Assembly: GCA_010014835.2 (NCBI GenBank)
Contig: JAAAKB020042765.1
Span: forward strand, 1 to 23,323
Reading direction: 5' to 3'
DNA length: 23,323 nucleotides
Source of the DNA: Apostichopus leukothele
Taxonomy: Eukaryota; Echinodermata; Holothuroidea; Aspidochirotida; Stichopodidae
In this document: piece by piece, positions 12,401-19,166 of the stretch
Position numbering within the stretch: position 1 is the stretch's first letter
How the letters are laid out: every line of letters begins with the position of its first letter
The notes under the pieces: model-generated
Told to the model about the DNA's origin: nothing
Databases searched by the model: none
The model's input: the letters and a program-made list of their open reading frames with translations, nothing else
Made by a program: the position numbers and the translations under genes

Positions 12401-15400
12401 TTACTATGACAACATGCAGACAATTTAGGTGCTCCTAAGTAATTATTGAAAGTACTGCCCATAGAAGCTTTAACAACTGCATTACAGTACTGTACTGTCA
12501 AATAATTAACAAAGGAAAGAATTGATCATTACCTAGATAAGCCAGAGGTATCATCACAATCACTCAGGAGTAGGGTGTCCAAGGGACCATCTAGGGCCTT
12601 TTGTGCTAAGCATTTGCTCAATGCTGTATATATATATATATGTAACTAACTTTAAAATGTTATTAGCAATTATAGACAAATACTGAAAACTACTACTGTA
12701 CACACAGTAGCATATAAAGGCTTCAGGCTTTCCAGTTTCTTATGAGTTCAAGATGCAGGCCTTTTTAGTCTATGCATAACATGTATAGCTCTTACACTCA
12801 AGACATCTGATGCTCGTCAAGTAGTGAATGAACCAACTGTTACCGGATGGTGCTGATTAATTAGCATATTTCATAGCAATATATATACAGTATGAACTGT
12901 AAGTGTGACACTGGGAAGGTTAGTGCAATATTACAGTACGTTCTTTAGTAGCATTCCATTATTTCTACTTTTAAGCTACCAGTATGCAGTTCATTCCCTG
13001 CAATGCTGACATTATTGCGGCACAGTTTCCTTCACCCCAGTTTATCATATTTCAACGCAACTTGTTACCATGACAATGGCTCCGCACACACAAAAATAGG
13101 CATGTAAACACCCCAACTGAAGGACATGGTTACAGCAAGCGCTAACTATGCAACAGCTTGCAAGTTGAGCGTGAACATTTACAAAGACAAAAAAGTTGGG
13201 GGAAAATAGACCAGATTTGGCAAAAAATATTAAAATGAGTCATATTGAGAAAATTACCAAAATGTTATCATCCCGTTTTCTGAAGCCAAGTTCTTGAGAA
13301 ATCTTTACGGCCACTATTTTTTATTGTCATGTCCATGTTTTGTGACAACAATGTGACAAAACATCCTAATGTTATGAATTGTGCACATTAACCCATAGGA
13401 TAGGCTGATCAGTTGTTTGCATAGTTGCACAGGGTTTTGTGTGCATACGAGTATGGAGATGCTAAAATATTTGCAGACAGCATGTTGTGGACTATTAGCC
13501 TACCAAATCATCTGACATTTTGGGAACAAATCTCTGTAACATGAAGTCCTGTAGTTAGCGATGTATTGAGGCCTGTACAACTTAAACGACTGACAAAGTG
13601 ACAATGCATTATTACTGCTCAAATTAGCGCCTTTGCTGATATACTTAACACGGCAATGATCTACGAAACTCATTACTTTTGTAGAAACGTGCATGTGGAC
13701 CTAGGGATGATACTTTTTGGGTTTATTTGCTTTTCTTGTGTGAATCTTATAAATGCCCTTCTGCATAGGACGACCTCAATGTGAAATTTGAACACCCAAA
13801 AAGTGAGAGAAAAATGTCGTCTCGGAAGATCGGACGTACAGTAATCATTCACCTCATTGGATCAACACGTACCGCTAGCCTTATTTTCAGGGCCTTTGCA
13901 TTAATAAGCTTCTGTTATCAATAGCGTCTCGCCTGTTTATTAAATATTCTCACATTGTTTACACAGTTGCCATAGTCACCATATTTTCAGCAATTCTGAC
14001 AAATTTTACAGGTAGTTTTTTATGTCGGTTTTCGGTTTCTTAGTAGTGTATGGGACTGGTTAAAATTGCGTGTCCAAAATCCAGTTTTAGCTAAATATTC
14101 AGTTAACCATGCAACGTTAGACTTTACTAATTTAAGAAACTCTGAATACGATAGATATGTATAACTTTTGTTGGAATATTTTTATACCATACCATATTGA
14201 TTTTAATATTCATTTAACATGTACTGCAATTTAAAACAGACTATTCAAATTATCTTAACTATTATGTTGCTTTTAAGATACATCCTCTCCTGTAGTATTA
14301 TTGGGGAGGGGGGGGGGGGGAACATCATACTTTTACCCACCAGTTTTAAAACTGTGCAGCCTTAGTATAATCCTTCTAATTTGTTCATCCATTTTACTAA
14401 AGCCCGAATATGTATTTGATCTTGACTCTGCAAAGAACCTTCTTTACTATTTGTCTAACTAATCACACAATTTATGAAGAGGTACCTTTTGCCAACACTT
14501 AAGCTTACTCACAGACAAATTCAAACCAAAGCACAGTATAGTACCATTTTTCGTTACTGTTTTGGTTGAGATGGCTTCTAGAACGTTATTTCATGAAAAT
14601 TGTAGATTGTAACTACATTTTTGTCTAAGAAGAATGGAGTATGTATACAGTACACCCACGGTGAAGCTAGTTCGGAAACTGGACATAAATCATCAGTGCG
14701 TATTTTCATTGTTATTTATGACAGCATTCAAAGAAATACGCTTCATCTGGAAACAAGGTCAATATAAGGCATTTTACTTGTATATATGAGAAAAAGAAAT
14801 TTGATTAAATACTGTATGTCACAAATCTACCTAAATGGGGTGACAAAATTTGATTATAATGTTGATCCGTTACACGTGGGGCAAGCGTGGAATCGTTGGC
14901 TACTGTGCGCAATTTCGAACTGTTTGCGGTAGGCATTGGTGTAGGCTCTGTCGCACAGAGAAAGGCATTGTTTTTACAAATGCTCTGCAGGACTGGAAGT
15001 TCAGGACATTTATTTTTCCTTGAACGAAGCGGTGCAAATGAACAGTGGAAATGTAGAACAGTCATCAGGGCAAGCTACCCTGAATGAGTATGAGAAAGCA
15101 GTGAGTATTCTCAATAACTACTTTGAAGACAAGGTGATCATACCCTTTGAAAGGTATTATTTTAGGAAAATGAAACAGGATGAAAACGTATCAGTTGAAC
15201 GATTCATAACAAGGTTAAGACAACAGAGGGTGCTTTGTTCTCTTGATAACCCTGAAGAGGAAATATGTGACCAAGTGATAGTAAAACGCAGGTCACATAG
15301 GATTCATACAAAGCTGTTAGGAAAGGGCCATTGGTGTAACACTTGATCAACTACAAACAATTGCACAGACAACTGAAATGTCAGAACAGCAGGCTCGACA

Positions 15401-17174
15401 AATGGAACCACTTGAAAGTGAGCCAAAGACACAATCTGTAAACAAAATAAGTACACGAGGGTTCCAGAAGAAGGAAAATGGTGATAACCCAAAAAGTAAT
15501 TCTACATCAACAGGAAAATGTTCTTCATGCCTCAACAGTGGTCATAATGTAAGAGACAAGAACTGTCCAGCTATGAATAAGAAATGTACCAAATGTGGGA
15601 ACATTGGACACTACACCAACTGCTACAAAAAGGAGAATTTATTCGCAGCACGTCCAAAATGTTAAGTCTGATTCAGGAGATGAATACGCTTTTAATGTTT
15701 ACTAAATATTCACTAAATGTAAAGCTAAGAAAAAAAAAACAAGAGCTTAAAAAATTTGGGGGGGGGGGAGGAGCATCAATTAGATGAGAGTATCAGAGAT
15801 AGGAGGCTTAAAATAAGTACAAAAACAAATTTTACTTGATGATAAAAGAGGAGCAAAGGATTTTGACCTAAAAGTGGGGATTGCTGTAATAGTCAAATAG
15901 TCTCAACAAAACCAATTGAGCACTCCATTTAATGCAAATCCATATAAACTTGTATAAGAGAATGGGAACAGTTGCACAGTCGAAACTCAAGAGGGTACAC
16001 TATACAAATGAAACAGTACCCATTTCCAAAACTATTATGAATCAAAGGATTTTGATCCTGGAGTGAATGAAATTCCCACTCAGAAGAGAGTGTTTGATAG
16101 TGATGGGGAAGCTAGTGTAACTAGAGAAAGATCCACAAGGAACAGGAAACGTCCTTCATATTTACAGGACTATGATCTTTCCTAGATTTGTTTTATGAAT
16201 TGTTTGTAAATTTGGGATTCAAGAAAGTCAATGATCTATAAATTATGCTGAATTTTTGCATGAAACTGTCCAGACAGTAATTAGAAGTTTTAAGTTTTCA
16301 CATCTAAACATTTACTGGTCGAAACTTTCAAACAAAATATTGTTTTACATGAGTAGTCGAATAGCAGTGTTATTCAGTTAAATGAATATGAATGATTGTA
16401 AGAAATGAGGGGAGATGTAGTGTCTAAGACGAATATAGTATGTATACACCCACTGTGAAGTTAGTTCGGAAAGTGGAAATAAATGAAGTAGCACCGATTT
16501 AATTCATCTGTGTGTATTTGTTTTTATTTATGACAGTGTCCAAAGGAATACACTTCAGTAAACATAAGCATATTCATTATCTTCTTTAAGAAGGCCTGGC
16601 CTATGCCTCCATTTACTTTGACCTGAAAAATGATTTTAATGCCTTCTTTTTCCTATCGATATAGCCAGGCTAGCTATAGCGTAAATGTAAACATTAAAAT
16701 GTCTGTCAGGTTCCACTAAGTTCCATTTTTAAGTAACACATGTCAGGAACTGGTAGGGTATCCTCTATAAACCAAATTAACAAAGGCCTAGCCTATTTCA
16801 TTGAGCTAAAGTTGTGCCAACTTTAGGACATCAGAGCCACTTTGCGCATGTTGCTGTACGATGACCACAAACAAAGGGCTTCGCATCACACGGTAACCAC
16901 AGTACCTACAACCACGACGTGGTTCATGGGCAATGCATATAACTGAACACACAACACAGCAATGTAATTGTACCGCTACACCAGTCTAGGTAACATTAGG
17001 CCTAATAATATACCAAGTCTTACGACTCAACGTTAACGCAATGGCGCAGTAACTAATAAAGTAAACGAGGAAGTTTCTATTGAATAAGACCTTAATTCCA
17101 CAGGTTAATAACACCGTAATGATCTTAAAATAATATTTGTATACCTCGCTTTTGCTCCGCACGCTACTCGTCAT
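393..17174 (-). CDS. FBXL20: FBXL20/FBXL2-like F-box gene, 5' half (four exons, continues past the left edge)
   Basis: The join of 17174-17145, 10713-10655, 1300-1246 and 467-393 reads 73 residues with no stop and consistent phases (0, 2, 0, 0). It starts MTSSVRSKSE, then VSTDDPALINQKVPKELILR, then IFSYLDVVSLCRCAQVSR, then TWNVLALDGSNW and onward to QTDIE. From memory, human FBXL20 and FBXL2 read KLPKELLLRIFSFLDVVTLC and AWNVLALDGSNWQRIDLF over the same stretch, with introns that seem to fall at equivalent points. The F-box is about residues 19-63. In the family it binds SKP1 in an SCF ubiquitin ligase, and C-terminal leucine-rich repeats select the substrate. Those repeats and the CaaX-type tail lie beyond position 1. 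FBXL2 and FBXL20 cannot be separated here; an invertebrate probably has one pro-orthologue. Confidence 0.93.
707..795 (+). repeat. ~90-bp dispersed block, copy 1 (intron 3)
   Basis: It aligns to 2240-2329 with about eight differences by eye (about 91 percent). Homology starts at AGTGTT and ends at GTAAAT. Both copies contain GACAG|GTAAGC, a good splice donor on the plus strand. Before it, this copy reads open for some 60 codons on the plus strand, ending ...KVVRRQ. It may be a small mobile repeat or a duplicated exon of an unrecognised plus-strand gene. Confidence 0.7.
1011..1078 (+). repeat. ~90-bp dispersed block, diverged copy 4 (intron 3)
   Basis: It shares the opening GTTACCAGTTC, scattered central bases and the closing AGTAAAT with the copies at 707-795 and 2240-2329. 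The splice-donor-like centre is lost. It is directly preceded by a G-rich tract (979-996). Similarity is weak, so membership is tentative. Confidence 0.4.
1246..1300 (-). CDS. FBXL20: FBXL20-like exon 3 (F-box core)
   Basis: This 55-nt minus-strand exon follows the acceptor ctcgttcag and ends AGG|gtgagt. One base completes Arg, then it reads IFSYLDVVSLCRCAQVSR, matching the F-box core of FBXL2/FBXL20 almost residue for residue. A second donor-like gtatca lies eight bases earlier, after GCCCAG. Using it would lose V-S-R and shift the frame, so gtgagt is the better donor. Confidence 0.95.
1571..1726 (+). CDS. Candidate exon of an unrecognised plus-strand gene inside FBXL20 intron 2
   Basis: These 156 nt are open for 52 codons in one frame. 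They follow acttacag and end GAG|gttagt, so both phases are 0. The product reads QKVHEQFYDRLKEPLEKDW, then a stretch with LLKETEIMRTLCHARQSR. It is charged and helix-prone with even codon use, unlike the simple-sequence frames nearby. The acceptor has a poor pyrimidine tract and I cannot name a family. It could be an exon of a nested gene, a domesticated or decayed transposon frame, or chance. Confidence 0.3.
1742..1809 (+). repeat. ~90-bp dispersed block, partial copy 3 (intron 2)
   Basis: The 3' half, from AAGAGTGC through GGGGACAGGTAAGTAAG to AGTAAATG, aligns to the copy at 2240-2329. The 5' half is shortened. It keeps the donor-like CAG|GTAAGT. It lies 15 bp after the candidate plus-strand exon 1571-1726. 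Confidence 0.5.
2240..2329 (+). repeat. ~90-bp dispersed block, copy 2 (intron 2)
   Basis: Best match to copy 1 (707-795), including GGTTACCAGTTCATTCTA and GACAGGTAAGCGAGGAGC. It overlaps the end of a small basic open frame (2043-2291) that I do not recognise. Confidence 0.7.
3115..3193 (+). repeat. Old dispersed repeat, copy A
   Basis: It shares AGGGAATGATTTAGTGTTCA, TTTGAAGGCTCT and TAAAATA.TA.GGTG with 3944-4028, in the same order and orientation. Small gaps and many substitutions separate the two, which suggests an old repeat. The family is unknown. Confidence 0.6.
3366..3512. repeat. C/A-rich low-complexity tract
   Basis: About 150 bp made almost only of CCCCACCA, CCCCATC and CCAACC variants on the plus strand. 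The minus strand is therefore G-rich, with many GGGG runs able to form quadruplexes. A 116-codon minus-strand frame rich in Gly, Val and Trp crosses it. That frame is a composition artefact. Confidence 0.85.
3944..4028 (+). repeat. Old dispersed repeat, copy B
   Basis: Counterpart of 3115-3193: AAGGAATAATTTAGCGTTCA, GTTTGAAGGCTCT and TTTTAAAATACTACGGTG. It is directly preceded by a CT-rich tract (3919-3940). Confidence 0.6.
5395..5726. other. CpG-rich island of degenerate short repeats beside the minisatellite
   Basis: This stretch is much richer in CG than its surroundings. From about 5520 it repeats variants of TTACGGATAGCT (5572, 5628) and TTACTACGG. They grade into the regular 24-bp array at 5727. 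It looks like the older, decayed edge of the same tandem array, or an insertion that seeded it. No coding match is seen. Confidence 0.5.
5727..6252. repeat. 24-bp minisatellite, about 21 units
   Basis: The core unit is ATTACTGCAGACTATCACAG followed by TATC, 24 bp. Most units differ at one to four sites and one or two are shortened. Each unit contains a PstI-type CTGCAG and the inverted ends TACTG/CAGTA. Because 24 is a multiple of three, whole arrays stay open on both strands: the octapeptide ITADYHSI on plus, and VIVCSNDT-like units on minus. The frames have no start context or homology and are best read as by-products. Confidence 0.95.
7682..8001 (-). mobile_element. tRNA-derived SINE (Ser/Leu-like head) with (ATT)n tail
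   Basis: On the minus strand the head reads GTGCTGTGGCCAAGTGGATC, with the A box near 7982-7992. A B box GGTTCGATAC lies at 7930-7921. The roughly 85-base head and the GTGGCCAAGTGG D-arm resemble a long-variable-arm tRNA (Ser or Leu). The body follows to the palindrome AACCCGTGCGGGTT near 7750 and a structured end. The copy finishes in ATT repeats at 7706-7682. It lies in FBXL20 intron 2 in the sense orientation. A spurious plus-strand frame (7889-8233) crosses it. Confidence 0.8.
9058..9127 (-). mobile_element. Second tRNA-like head (SINE fragment or tRNA relic)
   Basis: The minus strand reads GGGCTGGGTAGCTCAGTTGG, with the A box TAGCTCAGTTGG at 9119-9108. The B box GGTTTGAATC lies at 9070-9061. 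No 3' strand pairs with the GGGCTGG acceptor arm, so it is not a working tRNA. It differs from the head at 7911-8001 and would belong to another SINE family. The body past 9057 is not recognised. Confidence 0.7.
9165..9174. repeat. G10 homopolymer
   Basis: An uninterrupted run of ten G on the plus strand, in FBXL20 intron 2. Similar runs lie at 987-996 and elsewhere. Confidence 0.95.
9884..9897. repeat. G14 homopolymer
   Basis: Fourteen consecutive G on the plus strand, followed by ATGGAGGGGAG. Intronic. Confidence 0.95.
10399..10412. promoter_or_regulatory. 14-bp palindrome of two ETS-like sites
   Basis: CGGAAGTACTTCCG is a perfect palindrome made of two inverted CGGAAGT sites, the core that ETS-family factors recognise. 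TGATGACATCA, close to a CRE/AP-1-type site, follows within a few bases. It lies about 240 bp downstream of FBXL20 exon 2 inside intron 2. That would suit an intronic enhancer or alternative promoter, but only the motif itself is seen. Confidence 0.35.
10492..10508 (-). other. FBXL20: Candidate 17-nt poison microexon in FBXL20 intron 2
   Basis: On the minus strand a strong acceptor (ttgtttttgtttctaatgct then ag) is followed after 17 nt by a consensus donor, GAAG|gtaagt. Exon 2 ends in phase 2 (AG). Inclusion would read AGA TAT TAG, an immediate stop, so it could switch the message to nonsense-mediated decay. Splice-site quality is good on both sides, but use is unproven. Confidence 0.3.
10655..10713 (-). 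CDS. FBXL20: FBXL20-like exon 2 (start of the F-box)
   Basis: This 59-nt exon on the minus strand is bounded by the acceptor ctgttttcttccgtag and the donor AAG|gtaagc. It reads VSTDDPALINQKVPKELIL plus two bases of an Arg codon. VPKELILR is the opening of the F-box (KLPKELLLR in the vertebrate proteins). It enters in phase 0 and leaves in phase 2, which matches the single base that opens exon 3. Confidence 0.93.
10700..11005 (-). CDS. Unrecognised minus-strand open frame in FBXL20 intron 1
   Basis: About 100 codons without a stop on the minus strand, directly before the acceptor of FBXL20 exon 2 and overlapping that exon in another frame. The central part (VDAIKRDESCHQLMEGNKID, and IVLLEDIIFSITEHKPDVVP) looks protein-like. 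An acceptor-like atcaatgcttcag lies inside it. There is no clean donor, family match or start. Chance is likely in AT-rich DNA; a relic of an unknown gene is possible. Confidence 0.2.
   Translation of the reverse strand, partial: CLPYLLLQYHKYSLIINASVDAIKRDESCHQLMEGNKIDTNSIVLLEDIIFSITEHKPDVVPNAIHDVIQLFNLFSYYNICINICMLMSNNNLFSSVGLYR
14308..14320. repeat. G13 homopolymer
   Basis: Thirteen consecutive G on the plus strand, preceded by GGGGA. Intronic. Confidence 0.95.
14601..14745 (+). repeat. 5' LTR of the Ty3/Gypsy fossil
   Basis: It aligns to 16416-16557 through TGTCTAAGA, TATGTATAC, GTGAAG.TAGTTCGGAAA, TTATTTATGACAG and the closing CTTCA. The exact start is uncertain (14601 or 14608, each TGTA). 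It ends in CA, as LTRs do. Confidence 0.85.
14850..15665 (+). pseudogene. Gag-like remnant (Ty3/Gypsy)
   Basis: Short frames show the typical Gag core of invertebrate Ty3/Gypsy elements, for example LNEYEKAVSILNNYF and VERFITRLRQQR. They are followed by a Cys/His cluster of zinc-knuckle type (about 15520-15630, with CTKCGNIGH). In a live element this protein forms the particle and binds RNA. Here it is a broken fossil. Confidence 0.85.
15930..16186 (+). pseudogene. 3' end of Pol (integrase tail) remnant
   Basis: The end of this stretch reads RNRKRPSYLQDYD, a basic tail typical of the end of Ty3/Gypsy Pol. The protease, reverse transcriptase and most of the integrase are not recognisable anywhere in the element. 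Confidence 0.5.
16416..16557 (+). repeat. 3' LTR of the Ty3/Gypsy fossil, with polypurine tract before it
   Basis: It begins TGTAGTGTCTAAGA and ends CACTTCA. The purine run AGAAATGAGGGGAGA (16401-16415) directly before it is placed as a polypurine tract should be, which fixes this boundary and the plus orientation. Confidence 0.88.
17145..17174 (-). CDS. FBXL20: FBXL20-like exon 1, coding part (start codon)
   Basis: The minus strand reads ATG then nine codons, MTSSVRSKSE, ending GAG followed by the donor gtatac. ATG is preceded by ccaaa, an acceptable eukaryotic start context. The piece parallels the short N-terminus of vertebrate FBXL20 (VTKSRFEMFSNSDE). It joins in phase 0 to the next exon. 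The 5' UTR is not delimited and probably runs into 17175-17330. Assignment rests on position, phase and loose N-terminal similarity, so it is less certain than the other exons. Confidence 0.75.
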
Positions 17175-17540
17175 TTTGGATGAAGATTCTGAACGTCTCA
17201 GGATATTTTATCATAATCCCTTGTTGTTCACAACAGATCTCGGGTTCGCGGACAGATTGACAACAACAATAACTTAGTTCGCGAGACAGAGGGTTTTAAC
17301 ATTGTTATGATGCAAGCGATACAAACACCAATCTGATTGGTCTAATGTAGATTTCGCTTTCTCTAAAATTTGACATTTTGTGAACATACTTGAGCAAAAT
17401 CATACAATTAAGTTTACTTTTTACAGTTAAAACTTTTCATATAATATTTTTGATGAAAATAAAACGCTCTTAATGCACAATAAAAATTACAAAATACTGT
17501 ATAGCTTTAGTGAGCTTGCCTCGTTAACCACCAATCAGAA
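17175..17540. promoter_or_regulatory. Promoter region of the FBXL20-like gene, CCAAT-rich and possibly bidirectional
   Basis: An inverted pair, CCAAT (17328-17332) and ATTGG (17336-17340), forms the palindrome CCAATCTGATTGG about 155-165 bp before the start codon. Another CCAAT is at 17531-17535. NF-Y sites of this kind are common in animal, often bidirectional, promoters. TTCGCGAGAC at about 17278 resembles part of the TCTCGCGAGA element. No TATA box is evident at a fixed distance, and the start of transcription is not determined. Confidence 0.55.
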
Positions 17541-17741
17541 TTCACATACTACTACGTCCCAAGAAACAGCTGAACTGAGCGACAAGTGTTTTGGTTATAC
17601 TGCGCAGGTGCATACGCCTTTGTATCAGTGGCGCGGTATCTTGAACATTCATTCCACTTGCCTTTATAGTTCGAGCGCGAACGATGTGACTCAAAGTTTG
17701 AATTTTAAGGATTGTTTGAGGAATCGTAACCCATATCAGAA

Positions 17742-17888
17742 CTCGTTTCTCGGCCTTTTGGCTAAGATCATGTGTAGTATCTGTTCCCTTTCGAATTACC
17801 ATCATATATCCAGCTCCGTGCTCATATTGCCGGACACTGGAAGTAGTATATATACGATGACTATAAGTAGGGGGTGCTGCAAATTTGG
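17742..17888 (+). ncRNA. U2 snRNA 5'-end homologue fused to a non-U2 stem-loop (variant snRNA, SINE head or retro-relic)
   Basis: Positions 17742-17786 match 42 of the first 45 nt of human U2 as I recall it, including stem I (TCGGCCTTTTGGCTAAGA) and the branch-point-pairing GTAGTA. After that, U2 homology stops. Instead a long hairpin can be drawn: CATCATATAT, CCAG and TCCG (17800-17818) against CGGA, CTGG and ATATATAC.GATG (17831-17859). An Sm-like AATTTGG follows at 17882-17888, and an A-rich stretch near 17912-17922. It points away from the FBXL20-like gene, in a CpG-rich setting. Either a variant snRNA gene or a U2-derived SINE/retro-copy fits. Confidence 0.7.
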
Positions 17889-18328
17889 CTTAACAAAAAT
17901 TGTCTCATATTTCACAAAAAACAAGTGAGTGGGAACGGTTTTCCTGAGAAAGTTGTACTTGCAAGTAGTGTGAATGGGTTTAACAATGTTTAGGACAATT
18001 AATTTAAAGCAATAATTTGTAATCAGGTCTGAATTTTGGATCTTCGGTTTTTTTCACTCTCCCATAGGCCTATGGTCCTTAATGGGGCTTGATTGTTCCT
18101 CTTGATTTTTTTTCTTCTACTAAACTAAATTAACTAAACTAAACTAACTTCCAAAATGACGACTTTTCAACTCCCGATTGACACCGGCCCCCTCACTGAC
18201 CGCAGTATGATCAGGTAGTTGTTCCATACCAACTCCCTGGTATGATGAACCAATGAACACTCGAGTGATTAATTCCTACTTTAATATGGCCCTTTATATT
18301 GAATCATTCCTATATATGTCAGAAAGTA

Positions 18329-18495
18329 GAAATTTCGACACAAAAAAAAGTTTGATGAAAAATGAAACATCGAAATTTCGACAAAAAATGGCGAAGGAAA
18401 TAGGATTATAAAAATCGAAATCTCGCGAGCTAAACGTTAGGATGAAATTTCATCGAACTTCTCCAGGATAGGCAGAAAAATGTTCAAATTTCGAC
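18329..18495. repeat. Cluster of AAATTTCGAC motifs
   Basis: GAAATTTCGACA (18329), CGAAATTTCGACA (18371), CGAAATCTCGCG (about 18415), the perfect palindrome GATGAAATTTCATC (18441-18454) and TTCAAATTTCGAC (18483) fall within 170 bp. TCTCGCGAG at 18421-18429 is nearly the TCTCGCGAGA promoter element. Spacing is irregular, so this is not a simple tandem array. Confidence 0.6.
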
Positions 18496-19008
18496 TTCAA
18501 CGATCTATTTCATTGTGTTTTCGTCGCGTTCATACCAAATAAAACTTTCTCCTTGAGTAAGGTCCTCAGCCCCGCCGGTTTTCCGTCCAAGGTATGGCAC
18601 CTTTTCGGAAGCTTCTGACAAGAGAGGAGTCAGGGGGGAGCCCGGGCTCAATTTGGGGGCCCGAGAAATATGGAGAGGCGAGGAAAATATCAGTGGGATA
18701 TGTTAAGCTCCATGGGTACATGATTGTCCTCCGGGGCTCGACATGGGTCTCAGGTGATGACCATGTGGCTACATAGTGTTATGAAGACACTATAGAATAT
18801 TTTAGTTAATGTTCATTCCTTTCAATATTCTACGGCCCATGAGCTCTTCAAGCGACCAATGCAGCGAAGGTTACCTAACTTCAGAGCCGTAATGTTCTTA
18901 TCCAAACATATATACATCAACTCTAGTGAAACTATGAATTCGCTGAATGACCGAAAGGAAAAAACTTGAAACTCTAACCAGACGAAAGATCATTTCTGGT
19001 CGGTTGGA

Positions 19009-19034
19009 CCCCCCCCCCCCCCCCCCCCCCCCCC
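19009..19034. repeat. C26 homopolymer
   Basis: Twenty-six consecutive C on the plus strand, 63 bp before a coding exon. It is the longest homopolymer in the window and a likely place for length polymorphism or assembly error. Confidence 0.95.
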
Positions 19035-19097
19035 AATATTTGTCTCAGAAACTCATCAATTTTGTTTTACTTATGTCTGATTTATTTTCTTTATCAG

Positions 19098-19166
19098 GGA
19101 GTCTGTCTGGACGCATATCAAGAATACGGCAGCAAAGAAGACTCTCTTACTTGGTAGAATTAAGAT
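19098..19166 (+). CDS. CFAP73: CFAP73-like antepenultimate... third-last coding exon
   Basis: This 69-nt exon has the acceptor tttctttatcag and the donor AT|gtaagt. One base completes a codon from the missing upstream exon (Trp in the family). It then reads ESVWTHIKNTAAKKTLLLGR-I-K and ends with AT of a Met codon. This is the most conserved segment of the family. Confidence 0.93.

Larger units (their letters stand above)
14601..16557 (+). mobile_element. Broken Ty3/Gypsy LTR retrotransposon fossil
   Basis: Two diverged terminal repeats of about 140 bp flank an internal part with Gag-like sequence and a short 3' end of Pol. At about 2 kb it is far shorter than an autonomous Ty3 element. It has several breaks and is not functional. 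The LTRs differ by many substitutions and gaps, which points to an old insertion. It sits antisense in intron 1 of the FBXL20-like gene. No convincing target-site duplication is seen. Confidence 0.88.
10714..17144 (-). other. FBXL20: Intron 1 of the FBXL20-like gene (6.4 kb)
   Basis: Bounded by the donor of exon 1 and the acceptor of exon 2. It contains the unrecognised frame near 10700-11005, the Ty3/Gypsy fossil (14601-16557, opposite strand) and G runs at 14308 and 15758. I see no gene or clear repeat in 11006-14600 or 16558-17144. A small hairpin, GTTTTGT/ACAAAAC, lies near 13338-13363. Confidence 0.8.
17930..19097 (+). other. Region before the visible CFAP73/CCDC42 exons
   Basis: No coiled-coil coding exon is readable here, although the gene needs about 200 or more residues upstream. 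It holds the motif cluster at 18329-18495, a 12-bp palindrome GAGCCCGGGCTC (18638-18649), a hairpin ATAGTGT/ACACTAT (18773-18793) and the C26 run. A 20-residue frame at 18156 (MTTFQLPIDTGPLTDRSM) ends at a donor-like CAG|gtagtt and could be a first exon. That is weakly supported. Confidence 0.5.

Noticed and set aside
17473-17928. 151-codon plus-strand frame
   Set aside because: It crosses the U2-like sequence and promoter-like DNA. The residues do not resemble a protein family, and the U2 match explains the conserved part.
18156-18214. Possible first exon MTTFQLPIDTGPLTDRSM of the ciliary gene
   Set aside because: There is a donor-like site and an ATG, but no similarity to the family N-terminus and no following exon. 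Noted only as a weak candidate.
18638-18649. GAGCCCGGGCTC palindrome as an element terminus
   Set aside because: Single occurrence with no partner repeat. It is probably chance in a locally GC-rich stretch.
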